From NCBI GenBank assembly GCA_036389035.1, contig DASVQQ010000025.1:1-64000 (forward strand): a DNA stretch of 64,000 bases, in the 5' to 3' direction. Position 1 is the stretch's first letter. Each line of letters opens with the position of its first letter. A program made the position numbers and the translations under genes. The stretch is from Jatrophihabitans sp. GTDB lineage: Bacteria; Actinomycetota; Actinomycetes; Mycobacteriales; Jatrophihabitantaceae. Below the pieces are notes generated by a model, which saw only the letters and a list, made by a program, of their open reading frames with translations, searched no databases and was not told the DNA's origin. Below are positions 16,375-24,449 of the stretch, in pieces.

Positions 16375-19332
16375 GTGGCGGTAATCGGGCAGGCGGGCAA
16401 GAAGAACCCAATCTCCGGTGCAGAAGGACCGCCACCTGAAGCAGTTGTGCAGTCGTGGGACAAGTGCTTCGACTGGCAGGCAGCGACGATCGGTCTTCGT
16501 CGACCGCAGCTAGGTGCGCTCCACGCAGTCATCGGGTACTGGACGACCGGCGAGAGCGAGTCAGCCACGGTCGTGCTTCCGACCGGGGCGGGCAAGACCG
16601 ATCTCATGATCGCTCTACTTGTCGCGCAGCAGCTCGGACGAGTCCTCGTCCTTGTGCCCTCAGACGGTTTACGAGAGCAGATTGCTTCCAAATTCGAAAC
16701 GCTGGGCGTGCTTCGCTCAACGGAGATCGTGGGCGGCGGTGCGGCCGCACCTCGCGTGGGGCGTGTCTTGCACAAATTCGAAACGACAGAAGATGCCGCC
16801 GGCTTCGCCGCGGCGACAAATGTAATCGTCGCGACGCCTCAAGCACTCGCTGCGTCACCTGAAGCAACACAACAAGCCTTATTCGATGAGTGTACGCACT
16901 TATTCGTCGACGAAGCGCACCACATCGCGGCCCCAACTTGGAAGCGAATCAGGGACGCATTAGGCGATAAACCGAAAATCCAGTTCACCGCGACACCGTA
17001 CCGGCAAGACGGTCGCCGCCTGGGTGGCCGCCTGGTCTACACGTTCTCGCTCCGCGGAGCCCAAGATATCGGCCTTTACGCACCCATCGATTACCTGCCA
17101 ATACGCGGGGCCGAAGACCCCGATAAGGCGATAGCCGAAGCGGCTCTGCAACTTCTGCAAAGCGACCTCGACGCCGGCTTCGATCATCTGGCTATGGCGC
17201 GCGTGGCGAGCATCTCGATGGCAGAAAAGCTTCGGGAACTCTACGCGGCGTTGGGACCACAGTTTGACCCGCAGGTGATCCACAGCAGGTTGAGCGCACG
17301 AAAGCGAAAATCGGCGCTCGACAAGCTGGCTACGCGTGAGTCCCGCGTCATTGTCTGCGTCGACATGCTGGGCGAAGGCTACGACCTGCCCAATCTCAAG
17401 ATCGCAGCCCTGCACGATGTGCATCGAAGCCTAGGAATCACCCTCCAGTTCATCGGGCGCTTCGCCCGGACTAGCTCCACCGTCGGTACGGCAACCGTGA
17501 TCGCCGCACGACCGGAGGGCCAACTCGATGAAAACCTGCGCGCGCTCTACCTTGAGGACGCGGACTGGAACAATCTGATCGTGGACCTCAGCGCCACTCG
17601 GACTACTTTGGAACGTGACGTCGATGAGTTCGAAGCCGGCTTCACTGGGCAAACGGCAAGTCTTTCCGTTCGTAACGCGCTGCCGCGAATGAGCACGGTT
17701 GTCTATCGGACTACCTGCATCGACTGGAACCCTGCCAACCTCGAGACGATGTTCCCGCCTGAGCGTCTCGTGTCCGGGCGAATGCAGCTGAACGCCGACT
17801 GGCGCGTTATCTGGTTCATCGTCGAGGTGCACACGCCTGTTTCGTGGACAGACCTTCAAACGGTGGAAGACGTCAACCATGTCTTTTACGCCCTGTACTG
17901 GGACGAGGCCCGCGCCCTGCTGTACATCAACTGCTCCGGCCTCGATGGGCACTACGAACGGGAGGCGCAAGCGCTCTGCGGTGACTCGGTCCAGCTCATC
18001 CGCGGACCAAACGTGTACCGCACCATGGCACGACTCGAGCGCCGCATTCCAACGACGGTCGGTCTGCTCGATAACCGCAACCGCTGGCGGCGCTTCACCT
18101 CCCACGTCGGCGCAGACGTGTCCGAGGGCTTCCCGACGGCCGAGGCACAGACCAAGACCCAAACCAACATTTTCGCGACCGGCTTCGAGGGGGGTGAACG
18201 CGCAAGTGTGGGTGCCTCTTTGAAAGGACGGATCTGGAGCTACGCTCCCGTGCCCAGCTTGAAGCATTGGATCGACTGGTGCGACAAGATCGGCGGCTTG
18301 ATCATCAACGATGCGATCAATGTCGACACGGTCATCGCGTCCTTTATCCGACCGGAGATTTTGACCCAGTGGCCGAACCGAGTTTCTCTGGCAGTCGAGC
18401 TTCCAGACAGTTTAGAAAACACCTCCGGCGAAGGACCGCTCCTAGACCTGGGTGATGTTCAGGAAGCCCTGGCGTTCGCTGACCTCCGAGTAATGACGTT
18501 CGAGCCCGAGCCCCCAATCATCGAAATCGCGACGCCAAGCTGGACTGCTCGTTACCAGGTCGATGTCAATGGCGAGGGCATGCTTGTTCAGCCGATCGGC
18601 ACAGAGCCGATCGTTCGGCGGGCTCGTGGCGATGCACCGCTCTCCCAAATCCTCAACCGGCTCGGGTTTCGCGTGATTCTGGAAGACGACGCGATCGTCC
18701 AGCAGCCGGGGATTCTTCTACGGCCCAATAGAGACCTCTCTCCGTACGATCGCGACAAGTTCGAGATGTTCAACACCAGCGGCATCGACATCCGCCGCGA
18801 GTCACAGGGACAAGAACGCGATCAGCAATCGATCCAAGCTCGGGCGATCAAGAGTCTCATGGCCGAAGACTGGCAAGTGATCTTGGACGATGATGGCGCA
18901 GGCGAAGTCGCGGACATCGTCGCCATCATGCGACAACAGCAAACACTGCGAGTCCGTCTCACGCATTGCAAGTTCTCGTGCGAAGACGTCCCAGGGGCGC
19001 GCGTCAAGGACCTCTACGAACTCTGTGGCCAGGCCCAGAAGAGTGCCCGACGCCGAGGCAGCCTGCCGGTAATGATCGAAAGGCTTATTGCCCGCGAGAG
19101 AGGGCGACTACGGCGCGGCCGACGAAGCGGCTTCGAACGCGGTGATCTCGACGCCCTTTACGACATGCTTGACCGAGCTAGCCGAAGCCTTCCCGAACTT
19201 GAGATCGTCATCGTGCAACCCGGCCTCAGCCGCGAGCGAGTCAGCGAGCAGATTCTGCACCTGCTGGCCTGCACAGAGGTCTACGTCCGCGAGGTCGGAT
19301 CTGCTGACCTGACTGTTATCTGCAGCCCGTAA
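16375..19332 (+). CDS. DEAD/DEAH helicase fused to a PD-(D/E)XK-like nuclease
   Basis: The 985-residue protein has a superfamily 2 helicase core: Walker A LPTGAGKTDLM near residue 68, VDEAHH near 178, FTATPYR (motif III), and the second lobe with GEGYDLPNLKIAALHD and QFIGRFART. The long middle region is unassigned. Near residues 846-868 the pattern GEVADIVAIMR, a strand, then LTHCKFS looks like a PD-(D/E)XK nuclease with Asp and Lys in place, followed by KDLYELCGQAQKSAR. The protein could be a self-contained restriction or DNA-degrading enzyme. It stands alone in the defence-rich part of the element. No methyltransferase is nearby, so it is not an ordinary restriction-modification system. It starts at GTG. 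Confidence 0.8.
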   Translation: MAVIGQAGKKNPISGAEGPPPEAVVQSWDKCFDWQAATIGLRRPQLGALHAVIGYWTTGESESATVVLPTGAGKTDLMIALLVAQQLGRVLVLVPSDGLREQIASKFETLGVLRSTEIVGGGAAAPRVGRVLHKFETTEDAAGFAAATNVIVATPQALAASPEATQQALFDECTHLFVDEAHHIAAPTWKRIRDALGDKPKIQFTATPYRQDGRRLGGRLVYTFSLRGAQDIGLYAPIDYLPIRGAEDPDKAIAEAALQLLQSDLDAGFDHLAMARVASISMAEKLRELYAALGPQFDPQVIHSRLSARKRKSALDKLATRESRVIVCVDMLGEGYDLPNLKIAALHDVHRSLGITLQFIGRFARTSSTVGTATVIAARPEGQLDENLRALYLEDADWNNLIVDLSATRTTLERDVDEFEAGFTGQTASLSVRNALPRMSTVVYRTTCIDWNPANLETMFPPERLVSGRMQLNADWRVIWFIVEVHTPVSWTDLQTVEDVNHVFYALYWDEARALLYINCSGLDGHYEREAQALCGDSVQLIRGPNVYRTMARLERRIPTTVGLLDNRNRWRRFTSHVGADVSEGFPTAEAQTKTQTNIFATGFEGGERASVGASLKGRIWSYAPVPSLKHWIDWCDKIGGLIINDAINVDTVIASFIRPEILTQWPNRVSLAVELPDSLENTSGEGPLLDLGDVQEALAFADLRVMTFEPEPPIIEIATPSWTARYQVDVNGEGMLVQPIGTEPIVRRARGDAPLSQILNRLGFRVILEDDAIVQQPGILLRPNRDLSPYDRDKFEMFNTSGIDIRRESQGQERDQQSIQARAIKSLMAEDWQVILDDDGAGEVADIVAIMRQQQTLRVRLTHCKFSCEDVPGARVKDLYELCGQAQKSARRRGSLPVMIERLIARERGRLRRGRRSGFERGDLDALYDMLDRASRSLPELEIVIVQPGLSRERVSEQILHLLACTEVYVREVGSADLTVICSP

Positions 19333-19557
19333 ACCCACCGACACGTGACTGCGGCGCATGTCGCGGGCTTCGGCGGAAACCAGCGTGACAAAAGGTCGCC
19401 GGAGCGCTATCCGCGACGTCAGAATGGCTGGTCATAGATGAGACAGCAGCCAAGTATGGCCTGGCTCCGTTTCATCTGTAGGTTTTCAAGTGCAACCCAT
19501 TTTATTTTGCGACAGCAGTCACCATCTAATGGGACACATCCAGTAAGTCCAGCGTGG

Positions 19558-20514
19558 TTACCCGGCCGCGTCTATCTGGGCGATCCAAGTGTTGAGTTCG
19601 CTGACCGCGTTCGCGAGGGAGACAGTGACGCCACCTGCTGTTGCGGCGACCGAGTAGTCGCGGGACCAGTGCTCGTGGGCAGTCGCTATGGGTGGCCAGC
19701 TGCGTTCGAGGCGCCCTAGCTCCCGGGCTTCCGCGGCCCGTGACTCGAACAACGACACGCAAGCATGTCTTACTTCGTAAGTTGTGGGCGACTGTTCTGC
19801 GTTTACCAGGTCGCGCAGTAGTAGCAGGTCGACGATGTCGCGGGCCCGGTCGTTGCGCAGGTCTGGTGGGTCGTGTGGGTCGGTCCCGGCGTGGATTTTC
19901 TGTGCGATCTGGAACCGCATGGCGATTCCGACCAGGTGGTCCGGGCTGGGCAGGCCGAAGTGGTGCAGGCCGGGTGCGGCGAGGATGTCTTGCTCGCCCG
20001 ACGCCCCTGCCTCGTCGGGTGCGATCTCGATCTGGATTCGTCGCCAGACTTGACCCTTGAGCGAGACGAGAACGTCGAACCGTCGGGGTTTGATGATCTT
20101 GCCGGGGGTGTTGATGACCTCGATGGCGTCGCGGGTCAGTACGAGCGGGCCCCACGGCAGCCGTAGTGCATCGTCGAGGGCGGCCAGGAACTCATCGATG
20201 TCGCCTTGCACCATTCCGTCGATGTCTTTCGTCGGCCGGCCGGTCCAGGACAGGCGGTGCTGCAGGTAGGTGCCTCCTTTTAGGAGGAAGCGTGTCCGGC
20301 CCTCCTCATCGATGGCGCGCTGAAGGGCGGCGACGACCACGGTCGAGGCGACCAGCCAGCCCAGCCGGCCTGTGTCGAGGCCGACCTGCGCCTGGGCTTG
20401 GTTGACCCAGGCGTTGAGGATGCTCTTAGAGGCCGGCTCCTTGCCGCGCTCACCCAACGAGGTGAGACGTGTCAAGGGATCGGATTGTGCTGGGCCGAGG
20501 CCGTCAGCCGCCAT
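19558..20514 (-). CDS. abiEii: AbiEii-type nucleotidyltransferase toxin
   Basis: The 318-residue protein has the AbiEii/AbiGii nucleotidyltransferase pattern: FLLKGGTYLQHRL near residue 75, where the family has its GG-S/T motif, then RPTKDIDG near 95 with the paired aspartates, and further on RFDVLVSL and IQIEIAP. AbiE toxins block growth during phage infection by transferring nucleotides to tRNA or a similar target, and they are held in check by AbiEi. The start at ATG 20514 overlaps the stop of the antitoxin gene by 11 bases; the longer open frame to 20619 would run deep inside that gene. The pair forms an autoregulated type IV toxin-antitoxin operon. Confidence 0.88.
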   Translation of the reverse strand: MAADGLGPAQSDPLTRLTSLGERGKEPASKSILNAWVNQAQAQVGLDTGRLGWLVASTVVVAALQRAIDEEGRTRFLLKGGTYLQHRLSWTGRPTKDIDGMVQGDIDEFLAALDDALRLPWGPLVLTRDAIEVINTPGKIIKPRRFDVLVSLKGQVWRRIQIEIAPDEAGASGEQDILAAPGLHHFGLPSPDHLVGIAMRFQIAQKIHAGTDPHDPPDLRNDRARDIVDLLLLRDLVNAEQSPTTYEVRHACVSLFESRAAEARELGRLERSWPPIATAHEHWSRDYSVAATAGGVTVSLANAVSELNTWIAQIDAAG

Positions 20515-21064
20515 CCCGCGCCTCCAGCTCATGGGACAGCTCATCCGCAGCTGCCCGGGTGAGCGCGCCCCGCTCACGCGCGGTGGCCAGCGCTTGCCGC
20601 ACAAGATAACCAGGCACACCGCTGGCGATGCACTGGGCGATGGCGGTTGCCAAGGTCACCGTCGGGATCTGCTGCCACCACCCGATCTGCTCAGTGACGA
20701 GGTCCTCGTGATGCACCACGTACAACTCCCCGCCGCGGCGCCGGATCCGGCGGCCCTTCGGCAGCGTCACGTGGATGCGGTCAGGGTTGATGTCGCACAC
20801 CTCGTAGGAGGCCAGGGCGGTGTCATGGCTCAGACACGCGTCCGCGGCGCCGGTCCACAGCACGGCCAGCATGTACGGGTCGTACTCGCCGGCCGGGAAC
20901 TGCGGGAACCGGTACACGCCATGCGCCACCCGTTCGAGCTGGCCCCGGGCGGCCAGCATCCGCACGGCATACCCATCGATCGCGAGGTCGTCAGCGTTGC
21001 GGAGCGTGACATAGCCATACTGGTCCACTGCGACATCCCACAGCCGCTTCCGCGCTAGATCCAC
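20504..21064 (-). CDS. abiEi: AbiEi-type antitoxin and autorepressor
   Basis: The 186-residue protein has the AbiEi_4-like layout. An N-terminal winged helix (about residues 10-55, with VDQYGYVTLRNADDLAIDGY and LERVAHGVYRFP) precedes a C-terminal antitoxin domain (ADACLSHDTALASYEVCDIN and RIHVTLPKG). It neutralises the AbiEii toxin encoded just downstream and represses the operon. It starts at a GTG six bases after a GGAGGT box. An inverted repeat at 21080-21107, directly upstream, is the likely operator. Confidence 0.88.
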   Translation of the reverse strand: MDLARKRLWDVAVDQYGYVTLRNADDLAIDGYAVRMLAARGQLERVAHGVYRFPQFPAGEYDPYMLAVLWTGAADACLSHDTALASYEVCDINPDRIHVTLPKGRRIRRRGGELYVVHHEDLVTEQIGWWQQIPTVTLATAIAQCIASGVPGYLVRQALATARERGALTRAAADELSHELEARDGG

Positions 21065-21079
21065 CCGCCCACCTCCGTC

Positions 21080-21107
21080 AAAACCATAACGCTTTCGTTA
21101 TGATTTT
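21080..21107 (-). promoter_or_regulatory. AbiE operator, 12-bp inverted repeat
   Basis: AAAACCATAACG at 21080-21091 and CGTTATGATTTT at 21096-21107 form an inverted repeat with one mismatch and a four-base spacer, 16 bases upstream of the antitoxin start. AbiEi proteins are known to bind inverted repeats in their own promoters, so this is the expected operator. Its AT-rich composition stands out from the surroundings. Confidence 0.7.
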
Positions 21108-21116
21108 GGCAATCGC

Positions 21117-21452
21117 TTACCCCCGCCGTGTGGGTGGCCGGTTGTCAGTGCCACCAGGCGTGAGGCAGGCCGCGCATAGCGGCCGTGGTTGTCGCAGCAC
21201 CTCGGCGCCTAGCAGGGCGGCCGGGGTGCGCTTGTCGCGCCAGAACCCGTGAAACAGCAAGATCAGCTCCTGCTGCGAGCTGACGCCCAGCTTTCGGTAC
21301 ACCATGGACAACTGGTTGCGGACGGTGCTGGGCGACAGGTAGAGCTGCCGAGCGATAAGGGGCACCCGGAGGCCGGACAGCAGCAGCCGCACCACTTGCG
21401 CCTCACGGTCAGACAGCACGCACGCCTCAGCGTGCGTTTGGCCGGGCTGCAC
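21117..21452 (-). CDS. LuxR-type helix-turn-helix regulator, small
   Basis: The 111-residue protein carries one LuxR-type DNA-binding domain (about residues 12-66): LSDREAQVVRLLLSGLRVPL, then IARQLYLSPSTVRNQLSMVY and RKLGVSSQQELI. No receiver or ligand domain precedes it, so it is a free-standing regulator. The C-terminal 40 residues contain CAAC but no clear fold. It starts with a GTG only four bases after the stop of the preceding gene and is probably co-translated with it. Its targets are unknown; transfer or cargo promoters of the element are candidates. Confidence 0.7.
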   Translation of the reverse strand: MQPGQTHAEACVLSDREAQVVRLLLSGLRVPLIARQLYLSPSTVRNQLSMVYRKLGVSSQQELILLFHGFWRDKRTPAALLGAEVLRQPRPLCAACLTPGGTDNRPPTRRG

Positions 21453-21456
21453 CGGG

Positions 21457-21963
21457 CTAGGAGTCAGTCAGTCCCTGGCTGATGTGCCGGGGTGGTCGCC
21501 AGCCTTCCTCTACGTCGGCCGTGTGGGCCAGGTACGCGGCGAGGTTGCGGATGCTGGCAGGGTGCACGGTGCACCGGAACGGCTCCCCGCCGGTGTCCTC
21601 GGCCGGCTCGAACTCGATAGCCAGCCGGGTCTCATCGGGCGTGTGCCCGAGCTGGCCGAACCGGAACGGGCGCACCAGGTAGGCCGAGAAGTACCCCGGC
21701 CGTCCGCCGTCGTCCAGAGCACCGAAGAAGCCGTCATAGCTGCGGCACTCGGTGCGGTGGTGGTTCGGTGACGGATACCCGCCGTGGAACTGCGGATGGC
21801 TGGCCCGGTCAACGCACCAGTCCGCGCCATAGTCGTACTGGAAGCTGTCTCCGTCCTCGCCGTCAGGGATGGGTCGCCAGGGCTGGTCGGGTGTGGGCAC
21901 CCACTCCGGGGTTTCGCCGGGGTCAGCCGAGCTGGAACGGTCGGAGCCGTTAGATTCGTTCAT
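21457..21963 (-). CDS. Hypothetical protein co-transcribed with the LuxR-type regulator
   Basis: This 168-residue protein has an acidic, Ser/Pro-rich N-terminus and a folded-looking remainder with DYGADWCVDRASHPQFHGGY, PFRFGQLGHTPDETRLAIEF and PASIRNLAAYLAHTADVEEG. I do not recognise the family; the pattern resembles small domain-of-unknown-function proteins of actinobacterial plasmids. The start was set at ATG 21963, because the corresponding ATG exists in a duplicated leader at 22288-22290; the frame is open to 22092. The next gene follows after four bases. Confidence 0.55.
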   Translation of the reverse strand: MNESNGSDRSSSADPGETPEWVPTPDQPWRPIPDGEDGDSFQYDYGADWCVDRASHPQFHGGYPSPNHHRTECRSYDGFFGALDDGGRPGYFSAYLVRPFRFGQLGHTPDETRLAIEFEPAEDTGGEPFRCTVHPASIRNLAAYLAHTADVEEGWRPPRHISQGLTDS

Positions 21964-22045
21964 TGGGTCGTTGCCTATCTCGCGTAGGTAGCGATCAAGG
22001 CCCTGGTCGGTGCTCGCAACACCGGCCGGGGCCGCCTCATGGGTG
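21961..22045 (-). repeat. Leader repeat, copy 1
   Basis: This stretch is an imperfect direct copy of 22288-22375. Shared blocks include CGATCAAGGCCC, CGGTGCT, AACACC and GGCCGCCTCATGGG, in the same order and spacing. Read on the minus strand it opens a short frame (MRRPRPVLRAPTRALIATYAR) that stops just before the start of the downstream gene. It may be a duplicated leader or regulatory region. Confidence 0.55.
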
Positions 22046-22096
22046 GTACGAGGCCCGTTCACTCGACAGGGCCACTCGGCTCCTACCGCCACGTCG

Positions 22097-22366
22097 TCAA
22101 CATGGCGGGGAAGGTAGACGCCGCCACGACAACTTCGGCCAGCCGATCACAACCCCGCCGCTGGGCTTGTCAGCCCGCATAGCACCGGTGCAGCGCAGCC
22201 ACCACAGGGTGCGGTGGCCCCAGATTCGGTGAACGACCTCGTCGCTGCACCGCGGCCGGGGTCGGGATGGGGGTTGGGTAGTTTCGTCATCGGGTCGTCT
22301 CCTGTGATCGCAGGGTTCGATCAAGGCCCGGTCCGGTGCTGCTAACACCTGGCCGGGCCGCCTCAT
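22097..22366 (-). CDS. Small hypothetical protein
   Basis: The 89-residue frame starts at an ATG six bases after GAGGAG. Its second half has protein-like composition and strong third-position GC (CSDEVVHRIWGHRTLWWLRC, then TGAMRADKPSGGVVIGWPKL). The first part (MRRPGQVLAAPDRALIEP) is encoded by the duplicated leader and resembles the short leader peptide of copy 1. No family is recognised. A different start, in another frame at 22290, would give a less plausible protein. Confidence 0.4.
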   Translation of the reverse strand: MRRPGQVLAAPDRALIEPCDHRRRPDDETTQPPSRPRPRCSDEVVHRIWGHRTLWWLRCTGAMRADKPSGGVVIGWPKLSWRRLPSPPC

Positions 22367-22375
22367 GGGCGGCTC
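22288..22375 (-). repeat. Leader repeat, copy 2
   Basis: This is the partner of the repeat at 21961-22045, about four-fifths identical by eye. Here the first part of the encoded frame continues into the small gene at 22097-22366, whereas in copy 1 it stops early. The AGGAG before the first ATG is kept in this copy and lost in the other. Confidence 0.55.
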
Positions 22376-23258
22376 CTCTAACCTATTGACGCTATCGGCC
22401 AGCTCACCCCAGGACGGCAGAAGTCGTGGACAACCAGCCGTCTGTCCACAGGCGCGGTTAGTTCCGCGGTTCGTAGAGACTGTGCGCAACGGCTGCTTAT
22501 CCTGCGCTGTGAGGACTGACTGACCAAGCGTTGATTCACGCTCGTTGAGCTGCAGCGTTACAGCGTCCCCTTCAAACTGACCCACTACCGGATGACCCAC
22601 AGTTTGTATCCCCTGATGCGAGCCGCAATGCACGCATCCACAGGCTGACCGTTTCATTAGTGGTGACGTCCCCGGTCCGCAAACTGAGCAGGATGCTTCG
22701 GTCCATGCCACTGCTTCGCCCCGCTTGCGGCTGGTAATCGGTGCCGTCCCACGTCAACACGGTAGCCGGGTTAGGCGACAACGTTGGTTGTAGCGGCAAA
22801 CGCGGCCATCATGACGCCGCCTGCCCCGACCAGGACGGTGCTAAACGCAAGCCCGCCTCGTCTCGCGCTGGATCAGCACGGCCCCCCGCTAACATCCCCC
22901 AAGGTCACCTATGCAATCAAAACAAGGTTAAATCGATCGGCACAGCCGCACCTGCAGCTTCAGCGCCACATGTGCCCGCTTAGAATCGTAAACCCTGCGC
23001 GCCACAGCGCCATGCCAGAACCACCTCAAGCTGTTGCGTCGGGTCTTCTCGGCCGACGCCTGGGATCGATGCGGCAAAACCCTTGCAGTACAAACCGATT
23101 CGGCAAAGCTGTCCTTCGTACCGTAGTTGCCCGGGCTTGGAGTTTCATGATCAGTTGCCAGGTCTTTCACCAGGAACGGCCGGTGCAGGCAGAGCCACCC
23201 AGCCCCCCGGGTTACTTCGCCATATGATGTCAGGTGATTCCACGTAAAGGCTAGGTTT
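22376..23258. other. Gene-poor stretch before the secreted protease
   Basis: None of the open frames here has a ribosome site, family motif or convincing codon pattern. A short minus-strand frame near 22793-22850 reads like the end of a membrane segment (STVLVGAGGVMMAAFAATTN) but has no start. The left end probably holds the promoter of the leftward small genes. Confidence 0.4.
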
Positions 23259-23329
23259 CATCCGACTAGTCGTGAAGTGACAAAGCCATCCGATTAGTCG
23301 TAGGGTGGGGTGTCATCCGATAGTCATAC
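23259..23329 (+). promoter_or_regulatory. Three direct repeats CATCCGA(C/T)TAGTC upstream of protease
   Basis: CATCCGACTAGTCGT at 23259, CATCCGATTAGTCGT at 23287 and CATCCGATAGTCAT at 23314 are direct repeats spaced 28 and 27 bases apart, 60-130 bases before the protease start. Spacing close to a multiple of a helix turn suggests co-operative binding of a regulator. The third copy is one base shorter. Confidence 0.55.
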
Positions 23330-23388
23330 AGTGACTAGGCCGTCGCAGGGGTGACGGTCATTCCCTCATTGAATAGGGAGGACAAGCC

Positions 23389-24165
23389 ATGAGGTCCGCT
23401 AATTTTCCGAGAACTCGATGGTTCAGATCGACGCTGCTTGGGGGGCTGATTGCCGCGCTTATGACGTTGGTGTGCGTCGCTCCAGCCGACGCCAAAGTAT
23501 TCTCGCCGGAAGACAGGGTCCAGCCCAACACTACCGTATTCCCATACCGCGCCGTGGTGGAGATCTGGAGTACTGACACCCAGGATGGGTGCACCGGCTG
23601 GATGTACGGCCCTGACATGGTCGCAACCGCAGCGCACTGCCTATACACCAGCACTGGCTGGATTGACTTCTCCAAAGTGGAGGTCTGGCCCGGCCGCCAA
23701 GGCGCGACCACACCGTACCCCATGTGCAGGATTAAATCAGTCGGTGTGCCGCCTGAATGGACCACCTCCCGGGACGAGCGCTTCGACTACGCTGCGATCA
23801 AGCTCAACTGCACGGTCGGTAACCAGACCGGCTGGTTTAATTACGGGTCGCAGACCGGCACCCTTGTCGGTTACCCGCAGAGGATCTGCGGATATGCGAA
23901 GGACAAGCCGATCCACACGCAATGGTGCAGCGATGACCAGGTCCGGGCGTCCGATGCCTATCAGCTCTTCTACCAGAACGACACCTACTATCGAACGAGC
24001 GGCGCCCCAGTGTTGCAGTACAACGCCAACGGCACATGGTTCGTAATGGGCATCCACACCTATCAGCCTAACCACGGTACTGGAAACCACAGCCTCTACA
24101 ATCACGGCACCCGTATCACGGATATCTTGGAAGCCGACCTGTACAGCTGGAGATACAGCGCATAA
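23389..24165 (+). CDS. Secreted trypsin-like serine protease (glutamyl endopeptidase-like)
   Basis: The 258-residue protein has a Sec signal peptide (basic MRSANFPRTRW, core LLGGLIAALMTLVCVA, cleavage near ADA-K). The S1 catalytic triad is visible: His83 in ATAAHC, Asp133 in RFDYAAIKL and Ser204 in RTSGAPVL, where most relatives have GNSGSPV. Overall it resembles the V8/glutamyl endopeptidase branch. The start follows a GGGAGG box. It is the only obvious secreted enzyme on the element and is divergent in strand from its neighbours. It could act on the host wall, on competing cells, or simply as accessory cargo. Confidence 0.85.
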   Translation: MRSANFPRTRWFRSTLLGGLIAALMTLVCVAPADAKVFSPEDRVQPNTTVFPYRAVVEIWSTDTQDGCTGWMYGPDMVATAAHCLYTSTGWIDFSKVEVWPGRQGATTPYPMCRIKSVGVPPEWTTSRDERFDYAAIKLNCTVGNQTGWFNYGSQTGTLVGYPQRICGYAKDKPIHTQWCSDDQVRASDAYQLFYQNDTYYRTSGAPVLQYNANGTWFVMGIHTYQPNHGTGNHSLYNHGTRITDILEADLYSWRYSA

Positions 24166-24208
24166 CTAGTTCGCCGCCCTGATCATCGGGTACCTAAGCC
24201 AGAGAACC

Positions 24209-24243
24209 GGAACGGCAGGCAGGCATCGCCTGCCTGCCGTTCC
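24209..24243. terminator. 16-bp hairpin between convergent genes
   Basis: GGAACGGCAGGCAGGC at 24209-24224 pairs perfectly with 24228-24243 over a three-base loop. It lies between the end of the rightward protease gene and the end of the leftward transfer operon, so it probably terminates both. Confidence 0.8.
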
Positions 24244-24449
24244 TGTGTCGGCCGTGTCGCCAGCAGTTGGTCATGGACTGGCTCACGCAGCGCGTACCCG
24301 GTCCGGTGACGGTTCAGCCGACAGGTTGAAGCTGGGTTTGCCAGCCGCCCAGCGCCGGTTATCCACAGACACACTGATTCGCTGACCCGACTGTCCGACT
24401 CCACGTAAGGACCTCTGATCTTTGCTCTGATCCTGCTTTCGGGTCGCGG

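Noticed and set aside
16375..19332. Type III restriction-modification Res subunit
   Set aside because: No Mod methyltransferase lies upstream or downstream, and the nuclease block is not placed as in Res proteins I know.
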